From Micromonospora alfalfae (lineage in GTDB: Bacteria; Actinomycetota; Actinomycetes; Mycobacteriales; Micromonosporaceae): DNA of 64,000 bases. This document shows, one piece after another, positions 7,881-16,016 of the stretch. The number at the start of each line of letters is the position of its first letter. Positions within the stretch are counted from its first letter, which is position 1. Below the pieces are notes generated by a model that made no database searches, had not been told where the DNA came from, and saw nothing but the letters and a program-made list of their open reading frames with translations. Location of the stretch: positions 248,001 through 312,000 of the forward strand of contig NZ_JAKKFH010000011.1 of the NCBI RefSeq assembly GCF_022230925.1, given 5' to 3'. The position numbers and the translations under genes are program-made.

Positions 7881-8642
7881 TCACCCCTCGATTCGGCGCG
7901 GTCCCAGAGCCCGCACCAACTCATCGATCAATGCCGGGTCCTCTTCCAGCATCCGCCTGATGCTGTCGCTCACCTGCTCCGGGCCGAGCGTGCTCTCCAC
8001 GTTCAGTTCCTCAGCCCCGACGTTGCGCAGCACTCTCGCCTGTACCTCGTTGAACAGTCGTCCGTCCTCGGTGAGCAGTTGCGCCATCATCGCCGCGACG
8101 AAACGCTCCCTCGCTTCCGCCTCGCTGCCCCCGGCGCTGAAGCTCTCAAGCGCCGCAACCAGTTCTGGCGACGGTTCCCCGCCCACAGTCGACGTAACCC
8201 AGATCGGACCCGTCTCCGGGGCCGATTCGGCGGCGATGGCACCACGAGAGGTTCGTTTTCCCGACACAAAGTTCCACGTCGACCGCATCGCGGGGAGCGC
8301 CTGGTTGTTCCATGTCGACTTCACCGCTGGCACCGCCTGCTGGGTCAACGCGGTCTTCGCAGCAGGCAGCGCCTGCTGCACCAGCCACCGCTCGACATGC
8401 GGCGCGGCCGCCATGGCAGCCCTCGCGGCGGCTTCCAGAGCAAGCGTCTTGACCAGATCCTTGAATTCCGACGACTCTCGCCCCGGCCCTGCCGAACCCG
8501 TGCTGTCACCGTCCGGGATGAACGTGCCGTGGTCAACGAGTTTCCCGGCGTCATTGTATAGATTTTGGTGAAGTCCGCCCGCTTTGGACACTCCTGGGAT
8601 CAGCCCATCGGGATACTCGAACCGGCCTCTGACGCTAGCCAT
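7881..8642 (-). CDS. Hypothetical protein with three tandem 12-residue repeats
   Basis: A 253-residue soluble protein I do not recognise. After a polar N-terminus with a PDGLIPGVSKAGGLHQNLYN stretch, residues 89-124 hold three tandem 12-residue units: QQALPAAKTALT, QQAVPAVKSTWN and NQALPAMRSTWN. The C-terminal third (from about residue 150) is acidic and helical, with EAEARERFVAAMMAQLLTED and a Leu-rich end LIDELVRALGPR. There is no signal peptide or membrane segment. The N-terminal part could be a short wing-like domain. The start ATG has only a poor ribosome binding site. It stands alone between a helicase remnant and a terminator. Confidence 0.6.
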   Translation of the reverse strand: MASVRGRFEYPDGLIPGVSKAGGLHQNLYNDAGKLVDHGTFIPDGDSTGSAGPGRESSEFKDLVKTLALEAAARAAMAAAPHVERWLVQQALPAAKTALTQQAVPAVKSTWNNQALPAMRSTWNFVSGKRTSRGAIAAESAPETGPIWVTSTVGGEPSPELVAALESFSAGGSEAEARERFVAAMMAQLLTEDGRLFNEVQARVLRNVGAEELNVESTLGPEQVSDSIRRMLEEDPALIDELVRALGPRRIEG

Positions 8643-8701
8643 CGCACACCATGAACGGCACTGTATCGAAGTCCCCTAGGCGCTGGAATCATACGAACGC
8701 C

Positions 8702-8732
8702 ACTGCCCCGACCGATTTCCGGTCGGGGCAGT
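8702..8732. terminator. Strong hairpin terminator after the VOC gene
   Basis: A perfect 13-bp stem ACTGCCCCGACCG / CGGTCGGGGCAGT with loop ATTTC lies 50 bases past the stop of the reverse-strand VOC gene and before the next gene's start. Confidence 0.85.
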
Positions 8733-8781
8733 CTGCGTGTCCGTCGCCCCTACGGGGGTCTGCGGACGTCGCCAACCTTCG

Positions 8782-9123
8782 TCAGACCGGCTCGCCGCCG
8801 ATGCCGATCTCGTTGCCGTCCGGGTCGCGGAAGGTGGCCTTGCGGACGCCGTTGTCGTAGGTCTCGCGCCCGGCCGGCTCCAGGCCGCGCTCGGCGATCT
8901 GGGCGATACGGGCGTCGAAGTCGCTGACGAAGACGGTGTGCATGGCGTGCCCGGCATGGTCGGGCCGCACCTCGATGAACAGGTACCGGTGCTCGGCGAG
9001 TTCCCACACCGCCTCGGTGTCATTCGGTAGGAACGATGGCGGGGCGCCGAGGAGTCGCTCGTACCAGGCCGCCGCGGCGGCGTAGTCGCGAACGGGAATG
9101 CCCGCGAACAGATCTACGGTCAT
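8782..9123 (-). CDS. VOC-superfamily protein (glyoxalase/bleomycin-resistance fold)
   Basis: A 113-residue single-domain VOC protein. It opens with the typical strand-helix FAGIPVRDYAAAAAWYERLL and ends with FRDPDGNEIGIGG, where the Glu is the usual C-terminal metal ligand. The second half carries HTVFVSDFDARIAQIAERGL. Members bind metal and act as lyases, dioxygenases or drug-sequestering proteins; the ligand cannot be told from sequence. No Shine-Dalgarno is present, but a TAGCAT box lies 6 bases before the ATG, so the message is probably leaderless. It ends in a strong terminator and is monocistronic. Confidence 0.85.
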   Translation of the reverse strand: MTVDLFAGIPVRDYAAAAAWYERLLGAPPSFLPNDTEAVWELAEHRYLFIEVRPDHAGHAMHTVFVSDFDARIAQIAERGLEPAGRETYDNGVRKATFRDPDGNEIGIGGEPV

Positions 9124-9129
9124 GACGCC

Positions 9130-9135
9130 ATGCTA
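9130..9135 (-). promoter_or_regulatory. -10 box of a leaderless VOC transcript
   Basis: TAGCAT on the reverse strand is followed by six bases and the ATG at 9123, placing the transcription start at or next to the start codon. This matches the TANNNT arrangement of actinobacterial leaderless mRNAs. Confidence 0.5.
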
Positions 9136-9319
9136 GGTGCCCGGCCCCGGAAGATCAGAAAAATGACGATCGCCATGGTGCGGCGGTCGGCCGGACGACG
9201 ATGCTGGCCCTCCGTTCGGCCGATATCCGCCGCTGGCGCCCGAGTGGGGCGGCACCAGCCCCTGACGGCCTCATAAGCTCCACGGGCCCCATTGATCAAC
9301 CCCACGGAGGAACCCGGTA

Positions 9320-10891
9320 ATGCCCAAGCAACTCGCCCGACGCTGGCTTGCCGGGCTCGGCGTCGTAGGCGTGCTCCTCGCCGCCTCCGCCATCCCCGCC
9401 TTCGCCGCCCCTGCCGCCGAGGACCTCGATTTCTTCGCCCAAGATGTGGTTGTCGCCCCCGGCGGCCCTGCAAAAGGGACGAACCTCTTTGCCCGCACCC
9501 GCACCAGCAACTCGGAGTGGGGCGAATACACGGTGAAGGTGGACCGGAGCAAGGTCGCTGGCTTCGCCGACGTGCGGGACGCCAACAGTGCTGCCCCCTG
9601 CACCGAGTCTGGTGCGATCCTCACCTGCAAGGTGGTGGCGGAGGAAAACGACTACTACACGTACATCACCATGGTCGACCTGGTCGTCCGGGCGAAGAAG
9701 AGCGCCACGCTCAACCAGCAGGGCGAAATCAAGTTCACCGTCACCGATGGCGGCGGCGGTTCGGCCACCTACCACTCGAGCGTCAGCATCGGTGAGGGCG
9801 TGGATCTCGCCGGCATCGAGCAAGGGCTCCAGCTGACAGGCACCCTCGGCGGCACGCTCGACGTCCCGCTCACAGTGGCGAACCGCGGCGAGAAGGCCGT
9901 CCACAGCGTGGTGCTGTTCTTCGAAGGCGGCTACGGTTACGGCCCGTCGAAGCGGTACAAGAACTGTGAGTACAGCCCCGCCGACGCCTTCCGCCACGCC
10001 TTCGCCTGCCGGTTCCCCAACACCATCGAGCCGGGCGGCGCCGCACGGCTCGACTCCAGCTTCGGTTTCACAGTGCCGACCGACGATCCGGCCCCGAACG
10101 GTCACACCGGCGCGGCGCGCTGGTTCACGCCGGCAGACTGGGAGGAGTCCCAGTCCTTCAACCCGGCGCTACTTGGCCAGCAGGGCACCGAGGGGGAGCT
10201 GAGGCTTGAGCCGGTTGGTCTGCAGAGCAGGTCGCCGCAGACAGACGTCAACCACCAGAACAGCAGGACGGTGATGAGACTCCAGGTCAGCGGTGACCAG
10301 GGGGCTGAGGTGGCGGCGCTCGGGACGCCGACGACCGCGACCGGAGAGGTCGGCGCCACGGTGCCGTTGAAGGTCGGCTACGTCAACAACGGCCCGGCGG
10401 CTGTCAACGTTGACGGAGCCAAGGATCTCCGGGCCCGTACCGTGCTCTCGCTGCCGAGTGGCGTCACGGCCGTACGCGTTCCGATGACCTGCTCGAGCTA
10501 CGGCGACTGGGTGCCTGGAAAGCCTGGCGCCAAGGTTTACCACTGCGGCGAGCACAAGCGCCTGGCGCAGGGCGAGAAGATGGAGTACGAGTTCGGACTG
10601 CGCCTCGACGAGGCCGGCACCCGGGCCGCCCAGGTGCAGCTGACCTTCGACGCCGGCGTGGACCTCAACCCTGCCAACGACAGCGCGAAGGTCACCATCA
10701 TCGCGAGCGCTGACGGCGGGAGCGAGAACCCCGGCGGGGATGACGGCCAGGGAGGCGGGGACACCGATGGCTCGCTGCCGATCACGGGTGCCAAGGCCGG
10801 CCTGACCGCCGCCATCGGTGGCGTACTGCTCGCCGCCGGCGCTGCGGGCTTCGTGGCGACCCGCCGCCGCAGGAACCGCTTCGTCGCCTGA
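9320..10891 (+). CDS. Cell-wall surface protein with LPXTG-like sorting signal
   Basis: A 523-residue exported protein. It has an N-terminal signal peptide (WLAGLGVVGVLLAASAIPAFA, cleavage probably after AFA) and a large extracellular part made of immunoglobulin-like beta modules (segments such as GTLDVPLTVANRGEKAVHSV and EVGATVPLKVGYVNNGPAAV). A Gly/Asp-rich linker (NPGGDDGQGGGDTDG) leads to the sorting motif LPITG, then a hydrophobic helix and the basic tail RRRRNRF. A sortase would cleave in LPITG and link the protein to peptidoglycan. GGAGG lies 10 bases before the ATG. No sortase gene is in the window, so a housekeeping sortase elsewhere is assumed. The ligand is unknown. Confidence 0.85.
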   Translation: MPKQLARRWLAGLGVVGVLLAASAIPAFAAPAAEDLDFFAQDVVVAPGGPAKGTNLFARTRTSNSEWGEYTVKVDRSKVAGFADVRDANSAAPCTESGAILTCKVVAEENDYYTYITMVDLVVRAKKSATLNQQGEIKFTVTDGGGGSATYHSSVSIGEGVDLAGIEQGLQLTGTLGGTLDVPLTVANRGEKAVHSVVLFFEGGYGYGPSKRYKNCEYSPADAFRHAFACRFPNTIEPGGAARLDSSFGFTVPTDDPAPNGHTGAARWFTPADWEESQSFNPALLGQQGTEGELRLEPVGLQSRSPQTDVNHQNSRTVMRLQVSGDQGAEVAALGTPTTATGEVGATVPLKVGYVNNGPAAVNVDGAKDLRARTVLSLPSGVTAVRVPMTCSSYGDWVPGKPGAKVYHCGEHKRLAQGEKMEYEFGLRLDEAGTRAAQVQLTFDAGVDLNPANDSAKVTIIASADGGSENPGGDDGQGGGDTDGSLPITGAKAGLTAAIGGVLLAAGAAGFVATRRRRNRFVA

Positions 10892-10905
10892 TCTACTCCC
10901 TGCAC

Positions 10906-10945
10906 CAGCGGTGCCCCGTCGACCTCAGGTCGTCGGGGCACTGCT
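10906..10945. terminator. Bidirectional terminator between convergent genes
   Basis: A long stem begins GTGCCCCGTCGACC and closes GGTCGTCGGGGCAC (one mismatch) around a TCA loop; flanking CAGC/GCTG extends it. It lies 15 bases after the wall-protein stop and before the 3' end of the reverse-strand hydrolase. Confidence 0.8.
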
Positions 10946-11003
10946 GTGCGTCTCATGACCTGCCGTGACTCTGCACGGTCGTCGCCCTGGCATGCCGCAG
11001 CAG

Positions 11004-11825
11004 CTAGTGATCGCGGTCCAGGCGGAGGAAGCACGACAGCAGTTGCCTGAACTCGTGCGGGTGCTCGATCGCCGGCACGTGCCCGCATCGGTCGAGCACG
11101 TGCAGACGGGCATCGGTCAGGTGTTCGAGCAGGGGCTGGGCTGCCGTCTCGAGCGGGGTGATCCGGTCCTCGGCGCCGTGAACGAGCAGCACGGGCGCGC
11201 GCACCGCTGCCAGCGTTTGCGCCGAGAGGGTGAGGTCGTCGACCCACCGTGCCCTTGGTGGAGGGAACAACGACGCGAATGCGGCCTCCCCCGTTCGCAT
11301 CGCGGCTGCACGGGCGTCGACGGCCGAATCGGTCACGAGCGCTTGGTCGAGGACGAGGCGACTGAGCATGTCTCGTGCCCCGAGCGGGCCGGCGGGGGCG
11401 GCCCAGACCGCGTCGAGGTCGGCCGACAGCGGCGCCCCGGGGGCGCCCATCGTCGAGACCGCGACGACACGGGTGACCTGCTGGGGGCGCGTGGCCGCCA
11501 ACGCCAGCGCCACGGCGCCGCCCATGGAGTGACCCACCACGGCGTAGTACTCGATACCGAGAGCATCCATCAGGCCCGCGGCCTGCTCCGTCCACAGCCG
11601 GAGCCCACCCCTGGAGCCCGCCGGGATGGGTGTACGGCCGAACCCCGCCTGGTCCGGGGCCACCAGGTGCCAGGACGCGCCCAGCGCCTGCGCCGTCGTT
11701 GCCCAGGCTCCGGACCCGGTAGTGCCGGGTCCGGAGCCGTGCAACATCAGCACCGCGGGCCCCGCGCCGCTCTCCAGGACGTGGACGGGGGAACCGTCCA
11801 CTGTGACGGTCCGGAGTGCGGTCAC
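11004..11825 (-). CDS. Alpha/beta hydrolase (C-C bond hydrolase/MhpC-like)
   Basis: A 273-residue cytosolic alpha/beta hydrolase. The oxyanion region LHGSGPGTTG is the form seen in meta-cleavage-product hydrolases such as BphD/MhpC. The nucleophile is Ser100 in VVGHSMGGA, the acid is the Asp in HGAEDRITP, and the base is the His in CGHVPAIEHP, so the triad is complete. It lies 19 bases downstream of the DJ-1-like gene and is probably cotranscribed with it. No ring-cleavage dioxygenase is adjacent, so a role in aromatic degradation is only suggested by the motif. Confidence 0.82.
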   Translation of the reverse strand: MTALRTVTVDGSPVHVLESGAGPAVLMLHGSGPGTTGSGAWATTAQALGASWHLVAPDQAGFGRTPIPAGSRGGLRLWTEQAAGLMDALGIEYYAVVGHSMGGAVALALAATRPQQVTRVVAVSTMGAPGAPLSADLDAVWAAPAGPLGARDMLSRLVLDQALVTDSAVDARAAAMRTGEAAFASLFPPPRARWVDDLTLSAQTLAAVRAPVLLVHGAEDRITPLETAAQPLLEHLTDARLHVLDRCGHVPAIEHPHEFRQLLSCFLRLDRDH

Positions 11826-11844
11826 CAGGGCAGGCCAGGTGTGC

Positions 11845-12414
11845 TCATGCCGAGGCGGGGTCGACGGACTTCGAGAAGAGCTCCATCATCGCCCTGCCGA
11901 ACTGCGGCATGTCGGGCCATCCCCGGCAGGAGACGAGGTTGCCGTCCACGACGTCGGGAGCGTCGATGACCGTCGCGCCCGCGTTCTCCATGTCACCGGT
12001 GATGGGGGGAAAGCACGCCGTCTTCCGACCCTTCAGCAGCCCGTACACCGCTGGTACCTGCGCGCCGTGGCACACCAGCGCGATGGGAAGGTTGCGCGCG
12101 AAGAAGTGCTCGGTGATGCGCCTGACGTCGGCGTCGACCCGGATCCACTCGGGAGCACGTCCCCCGGGAATGATGAGGGCGTCATAGCGCTCGACGTCGA
12201 CCTGGGCCCAGGGTACGTCGACCGGCAGCTTGCGGCCGTTCTTCTCCACGTAGGCGTCGGAGTTGGGGTCGAACTCGTGGATGACCAGTTGCACGTCACG
12301 CATCGTCCGTGACGAGACGTCGACGTCCCAGCCGCCCTCCTGCACGCGATAGTAGGGATACATGGTGTCGAGCTCCTCGGCGGCGTCGCCGGTCAGGAGC
12401 AGCGCTCTGGGCAC
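11845..12414 (-). CDS. DJ-1/PfpI-family protein
   Basis: A 189-residue class I glutamine-amidotransferase-like protein. The nucleophile elbow is ALVCHGAQ with Cys115 followed by His116, and the preceding strand YDALIIPGGRAPEWI carries the expected Gly-Gly. The family includes intracellular proteases, chaperones, deglycase-like enzymes and hydratases; the specific activity is not clear. The GTG start is set by AGGAG six bases upstream. It is the first gene of a pair with the hydrolase, preceded by its own promoter-like sequence and an inverted repeat, and lies downstream of a GntR regulator on the same strand. Confidence 0.85.
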   Translation of the reverse strand: MPRALLLTGDAAEELDTMYPYYRVQEGGWDVDVSSRTMRDVQLVIHEFDPNSDAYVEKNGRKLPVDVPWAQVDVERYDALIIPGGRAPEWIRVDADVRRITEHFFARNLPIALVCHGAQVPAVYGLLKGRKTACFPPITGDMENAGATVIDAPDVVDGNLVSCRGWPDMPQFGRAMMELFSKSVDPASA

Positions 12415-12451
12415 CTGCTTCTCCTCGCATCTGGGGGCGGGTGAGGTGGAT

Positions 12452-12475
12452 CCAATCCGATCCGATCAGGATTGG
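12452..12475. promoter_or_regulatory. Inverted repeat in the leader of the DJ-1/hydrolase pair
   Basis: CCAATCC (12452-12458) and GGATTGG (12469-12475) are perfect 7-bp arms around a 10-base centre that itself contains GATCCGATC. The repeat lies between a candidate reverse-strand promoter (TTGACG at 12507-12502) and the GTG start. An operator for the upstream GntR protein is plausible but unproven. Confidence 0.45.
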
Positions 12476-12503
12476 GTTAGCATTCCTGGGCCCAGCGCGC
12501 TCG

Positions 12504-13247
12504 TCAAGCCTCTACCGACATTGCCCCGGCGTCCTCGATCTCGTCGAACACTCGTCTGAAACGTTCGCCGGACCGCAAGATGTGGCGACGCATCGCGTAG
12601 GCGGCGGCGTCGGGGTCACGCGCGGCGATCGCGGCCACAACTTCCTCGTGCTCGGCCATGGCCAGGTGAGTGACCTGGGTGTCGTGGTGAAGCCGGAAGA
12701 GGTGCACGTGGCTGTGCAGGCGAGCGAGCGCTTCACGGATGACCTGGTTCTCCGCACTCAGGGCGACGAGATCGTGAAAGGCGGCGTCGCGTAGTCCGAA
12801 GGCGCCGTAGGCCATGGGCCCGCTGCCCCCCTCCAGCTCGGCCATCTCCTCCAGCATCCGTCGCAGTCCGGCCACCTGCTCCGAGGATGCGCGTTCGGCG
12901 GACCTACGGGCCGCCGCCGGCTCAAGGAGCAGGCGGACCTCGAGCATGTCCTCGAATCGGTGCCGGGTGATCTGCGGAGGGATGCGGTAGCCGGCATGGG
13001 GTACCCGCACGACAAGGCCCTCTGCCTCCATCCGGTTGAGAGCGTCTCGGATCGGTGTCTGTGAGACCCCCAGCTCCCGCGCCAAGACGTCGATCGTGAC
13101 GCGGGAGCCAGGCTCGATGCGTAGCGACATCAGCTGCCCGAGCAGCGTGTCGTACACCTCGTCGGCAAGCCGGCCGCCAGATCTGCCCGGCGGCATTCCG
13201 CCCGTCACGGACCTGCGGCCCCGCACGATCATCGCTTCGTCGTCCAT
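12504..13247 (-). CDS. GntR-family regulator, FCD (FadR) subfamily
   Basis: A 247-residue DNA-binding regulator from the chosen start. The winged helix is at the N-terminus (LADEVYDTLLGQLMSLRIEP, then GVSQTPIRDALNRMEAEGLV). An all-helical FCD effector domain follows, with the usual metal-binding acid/His positions visible around RDAAFHDLVAL, LHSHVHLF and MAEHEEVVAAI. FCD regulators sense organic acids and sugar acids. The ATG at 13247 (MDDEAM) is preferred over the longer frame to 13292, which lacks a better site. It is divergent from the ABC importer operon and upstream of the DJ-1/hydrolase genes; control of the importer is the likeliest role. Confidence 0.82.
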   Translation of the reverse strand: MDDEAMIVRGRRSVTGGMPPGRSGGRLADEVYDTLLGQLMSLRIEPGSRVTIDVLARELGVSQTPIRDALNRMEAEGLVVRVPHAGYRIPPQITRHRFEDMLEVRLLLEPAAARRSAERASSEQVAGLRRMLEEMAELEGGSGPMAYGAFGLRDAAFHDLVALSAENQVIREALARLHSHVHLFRLHHDTQVTHLAMAEHEEVVAAIAARDPDAAAYAMRRHILRSGERFRRVFDEIEDAGAMSVEA

Positions 13248-13635
13248 CGTGACGTGAGGTCCCTTCTTACGCCTTCGCGAGCCTATTGACATCAGTCACA
13301 ACGCTGCGGCATGCTGACGCCCCAACTCGATCGTATAGGAAAAGTGACTGTCGCCCGCCATCCTGCACATCGCGGCACCGCCCGTCACGGCTCCACTTCG
13401 ATCACCTGGAACTCCACGAGCATGCTCGACGTCCTGCTCGGTTCGTCACCGGGTCGCAGCTGGACCGAAGGACTTCTCGACGGCATGAAGACCCGGTACG
13501 CCGCGGCGTACTCGGACGCCGGTCCGCGGGTCGGTCCCCGCGGCAGCCCGGCGACGTGTCTGAACAACCCAGCAACTGCTCGGCGAAGCACATAGCGAGG
13601 CCTTAGAAGTCCCCACCCAGAAAGCAGGCAAGAAG
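13248..13635. promoter_or_regulatory. Divergent regulatory region between GntR gene and ABC importer operon
   Basis: 388 bases with no convincing gene; a 94-codon frame at 13311-13595 lacks a ribosome binding site and any family likeness. Two promoter-like elements point toward the importer: TTGACA at 13286-13291 with a weak CATGCT 18 bases on, and TATAGG at 13334-13339 with ATGCTG 17 bases upstream. The stretch ATCGTATAGG resembles a half-site of FCD regulators. All are tentative. Confidence 0.4.
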
Positions 13636-15069
13636 ATGCGGTTTCCGAAGCGAATAGGGCAAACGTCTAATACCGGGCGGAAGGTGCGGCTGGCGACGGC
13701 GGCCATGCTGCTGGTGGCCACCACCGTGACGGCCTGTGGCGATAGCAAGGACGACGGCGCGAAGACGAGCGCCCCGAAGGCACCGGCGACCATCCCGGAG
13801 CTCACCAAGGATCCGCTGACCCTCAGCTTCATCTGGTTCGACTGGCCCCCTGCGAAGGTCCTCGAAGACTTCGCGAACGCGGAGTACAAGAAGGAACGGC
13901 CGAACGCGACCATCAAGGTCAACACCGTGCCGAACGCGAACTGGCACGACGCGATGTTCACCCAGTTCGCCGCGCGCAAGACCGACTTCGACATCGCGAT
14001 CCTGGACTCGCAGCACATCGGTGAGGCCGTGACGAACGGCAACATCCTCGACCTCACCGACTTCGTCAAGTCGAACATCGACGTCAATGCCTACAACCCG
14101 TACCTCCTGGCCGCCTACGGCCAGTTCCCCCAGGCGGAGACCGGCAAGCGCGACGAGAACGCCAGCCTGTACGGACTGCCGCTGCTCGGCGACACCTGGA
14201 CGATGATCTACCGCAAGGACCTGATCGGCGACAAGCCACCGCAGACCTGGGACCAGATGATCTCGGCCGCCGAGAAGTGCCAGGCGGACAACCCCGGCAT
14301 CAGCGGGCTGGCTTTCCACCAGGCAAACGGCTCCGACGCCGCGGCCGTAACCTACAACACGGTCAACGGCGTCTACGGCGGCAACCTCTGGGACCCCAAG
14401 GCACGCAAGATCGACGGTGTCCTCAACGACGCCGCTGGCCAGGAGGCGATGGACGTCCTGGTCAACAAGATGAAGCCGCTGACCGCCAAGGGCTCCGGCA
14501 ACTGGTTCATCGACGAGGTCAACGCGGCTGTCGCCCAGGGCAAGGCATGCATCGCGTTCAACTGGATCGCCGCGAGCGGCGGTCTGCTCGATCCGAAGCA
14601 GTCGACGCTCGGCACCACGCGGGAGCAGATTCTCGACAAGCTGGGCTTCGCCACCCTGCCGAGCCAGAAGACCGACCTGGTCCCGCTCGGCGGTATGGGG
14701 ATGCACGTCTCGGCCTACTCCGCCAGCGCGAACCAGGCCGAGGCCCTGAACTTCATGAAGTGGTTCGAGCAGGCTGACGTCCAGAAGAAGTGGGCTGCGG
14801 CCGGCGGCGTGCCAGCGCGTACGGACGCCCTGCAGTCGCCCGAGTTCCTCAATGCCGGGCCGTTCAACAACGTGTACGCCGACTCGGTGCCGCGGATGCG
14901 GGACATGTGGAACGTGCCGGAGTACGCGCGCCTGGTCGACATCGAGAACACCAACGTGAACGCGGCCCTCAACGGCGCCAAGAAGCCGAAGGATGCGCTC
15001 GACGACATCGCCAAGGAGCAGCAGGGCGTACTCGACTCCAGCAACCGCAAGGGTGGCGGCGGACTGTGA
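13636..15069 (+). CDS. Carbohydrate ABC importer, solute-binding lipoprotein
   Basis: A 477-residue extracellular binding protein of the sugar-binding family 1 type. The signal sequence ends in the lipobox VTAC, so the mature protein is lipid-anchored through that Cys and begins with a short charged linker (GDSKDDGAKTS). Body motifs such as FDIAILDSQHIGEAV, GLPLLGDTWTMIYRKDLIG and FMKWFEQADVQKKWAAAGGV fit bacterial sugar- or polyol-binding proteins. It is the first gene of a tightly overlapping operon with two permeases and two ATPases. The ligand cannot be read from the sequence. Confidence 0.9.
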   Translation: MRFPKRIGQTSNTGRKVRLATAAMLLVATTVTACGDSKDDGAKTSAPKAPATIPELTKDPLTLSFIWFDWPPAKVLEDFANAEYKKERPNATIKVNTVPNANWHDAMFTQFAARKTDFDIAILDSQHIGEAVTNGNILDLTDFVKSNIDVNAYNPYLLAAYGQFPQAETGKRDENASLYGLPLLGDTWTMIYRKDLIGDKPPQTWDQMISAAEKCQADNPGISGLAFHQANGSDAAAVTYNTVNGVYGGNLWDPKARKIDGVLNDAAGQEAMDVLVNKMKPLTAKGSGNWFIDEVNAAVAQGKACIAFNWIAASGGLLDPKQSTLGTTREQILDKLGFATLPSQKTDLVPLGGMGMHVSAYSASANQAEALNFMKWFEQADVQKKWAAAGGVPARTDALQSPEFLNAGPFNNVYADSVPRMRDMWNVPEYARLVDIENTNVNAALNGAKKPKDALDDIAKEQQGVLDSSNRKGGGGL

Positions 15070-16016
15070 AAGACCCCGCCCCTCTGACCACCGACCACCC
15101 CGGGCAGGTGGTGTCTGTGACGCCACCTGCCCCGGGGCGGTCCCGCCGGCTGAGCGACCGCTGGCTCGCCGTCACGTTCATCTCCCCGGCGATGCTGCTG
15201 TTGCTCGCCATGTCGGTGTTCCCGTTGCTGTGGTCGTTGTACCTGTCCTTCACCGACTACTCGGCCACCCGCGGCGGGCCGGCCCACTTCATCGGGTTCG
15301 GGAACTACACAGCGATCCTGACGTCGGCGCAGGTCCACACGAGGGCCCTGACGACCTTGCTCTACGTGGTCGGCGCGGTCGGCCTGCAGACCGTGCTCGG
15401 TTTCGGCATCGCCTACCTGATCTCCCGACGCACGCACGGGCGAGGAGTGCTGACCACGCTGTTCCTGGTTCCGATGATGCTGTCGCCGGTCGTGGTCGGG
15501 CTGTTCTGGCGGTTCATGCTCGACGCGCAGTTCGGCGTGGTCAACAGCATGCTCGGCTCGGTCGGTCTGGGGCAGGTGGAGTGGCTCACCCGTCAGCGGA
15601 CCGCACTGATCTCCCTGATCGTTGTTGACACCTGGCAGTGGACGCCGTTCATCATGCTCATCGCACTCGCCGGCCTCAGCGCGGTTCCCAAGTACCTGTA
15701 CGAGGCGGCCTCGATCGACCGGGCGTCCGAGTGGTTCCGATTCCGCACCATCACTCTTCCGCTGGTGTGGCCGCTGCTTCTCATTGCCGTGATGTTCAGG
15801 GCCATCGAGGCCTTCCGGCTGTTCGACCTCGTCTACATCCTCACCAACGGAGGCCCCGGCGTCTCCACCGAGACGTTGTCGTTCCACATCTACAAGGTCG
15901 CGTTCCTGGGCTTCAACACCGGAACCGCATCGGCGTACGGGATTCTCATGGTCCTCGTCGTCATCGTCCTCACGCAGCTCTACCTGCGCTACCTGAACAA
16001 GCTCAAGGAGGACTGA
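15066..16016 (+). CDS. Carbohydrate ABC importer, permease 1 (MalF/UgpA type)
   Basis: A 316-residue inner-membrane subunit with six predicted helices. The cytoplasmic coupling loop is visible as YEAASIDRASEWFRFRTITL, the EAA motif of importer permeases. The GTG at 15066 overlaps the preceding stop by four bases (GTGA); a downstream GTG at 15117 is an alternative start. It forms a heterodimeric channel with the next gene's product. Confidence 0.9.
   Translation: MKDPAPLTTDHPGQVVSVTPPAPGRSRRLSDRWLAVTFISPAMLLLLAMSVFPLLWSLYLSFTDYSATRGGPAHFIGFGNYTAILTSAQVHTRALTTLLYVVGAVGLQTVLGFGIAYLISRRTHGRGVLTTLFLVPMMLSPVVVGLFWRFMLDAQFGVVNSMLGSVGLGQVEWLTRQRTALISLIVVDTWQWTPFIMLIALAGLSAVPKYLYEAASIDRASEWFRFRTITLPLVWPLLLIAVMFRAIEAFRLFDLVYILTNGGPGVSTETLSFHIYKVAFLGFNTGTASAYGILMVLVVIVLTQLYLRYLNKLKED

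Noticed and set aside
13311..13595. 94-codon forward frame before the binding-protein gene
   Set aside because: No ribosome binding site or recognisable motif; it lies in the divergent regulatory region.
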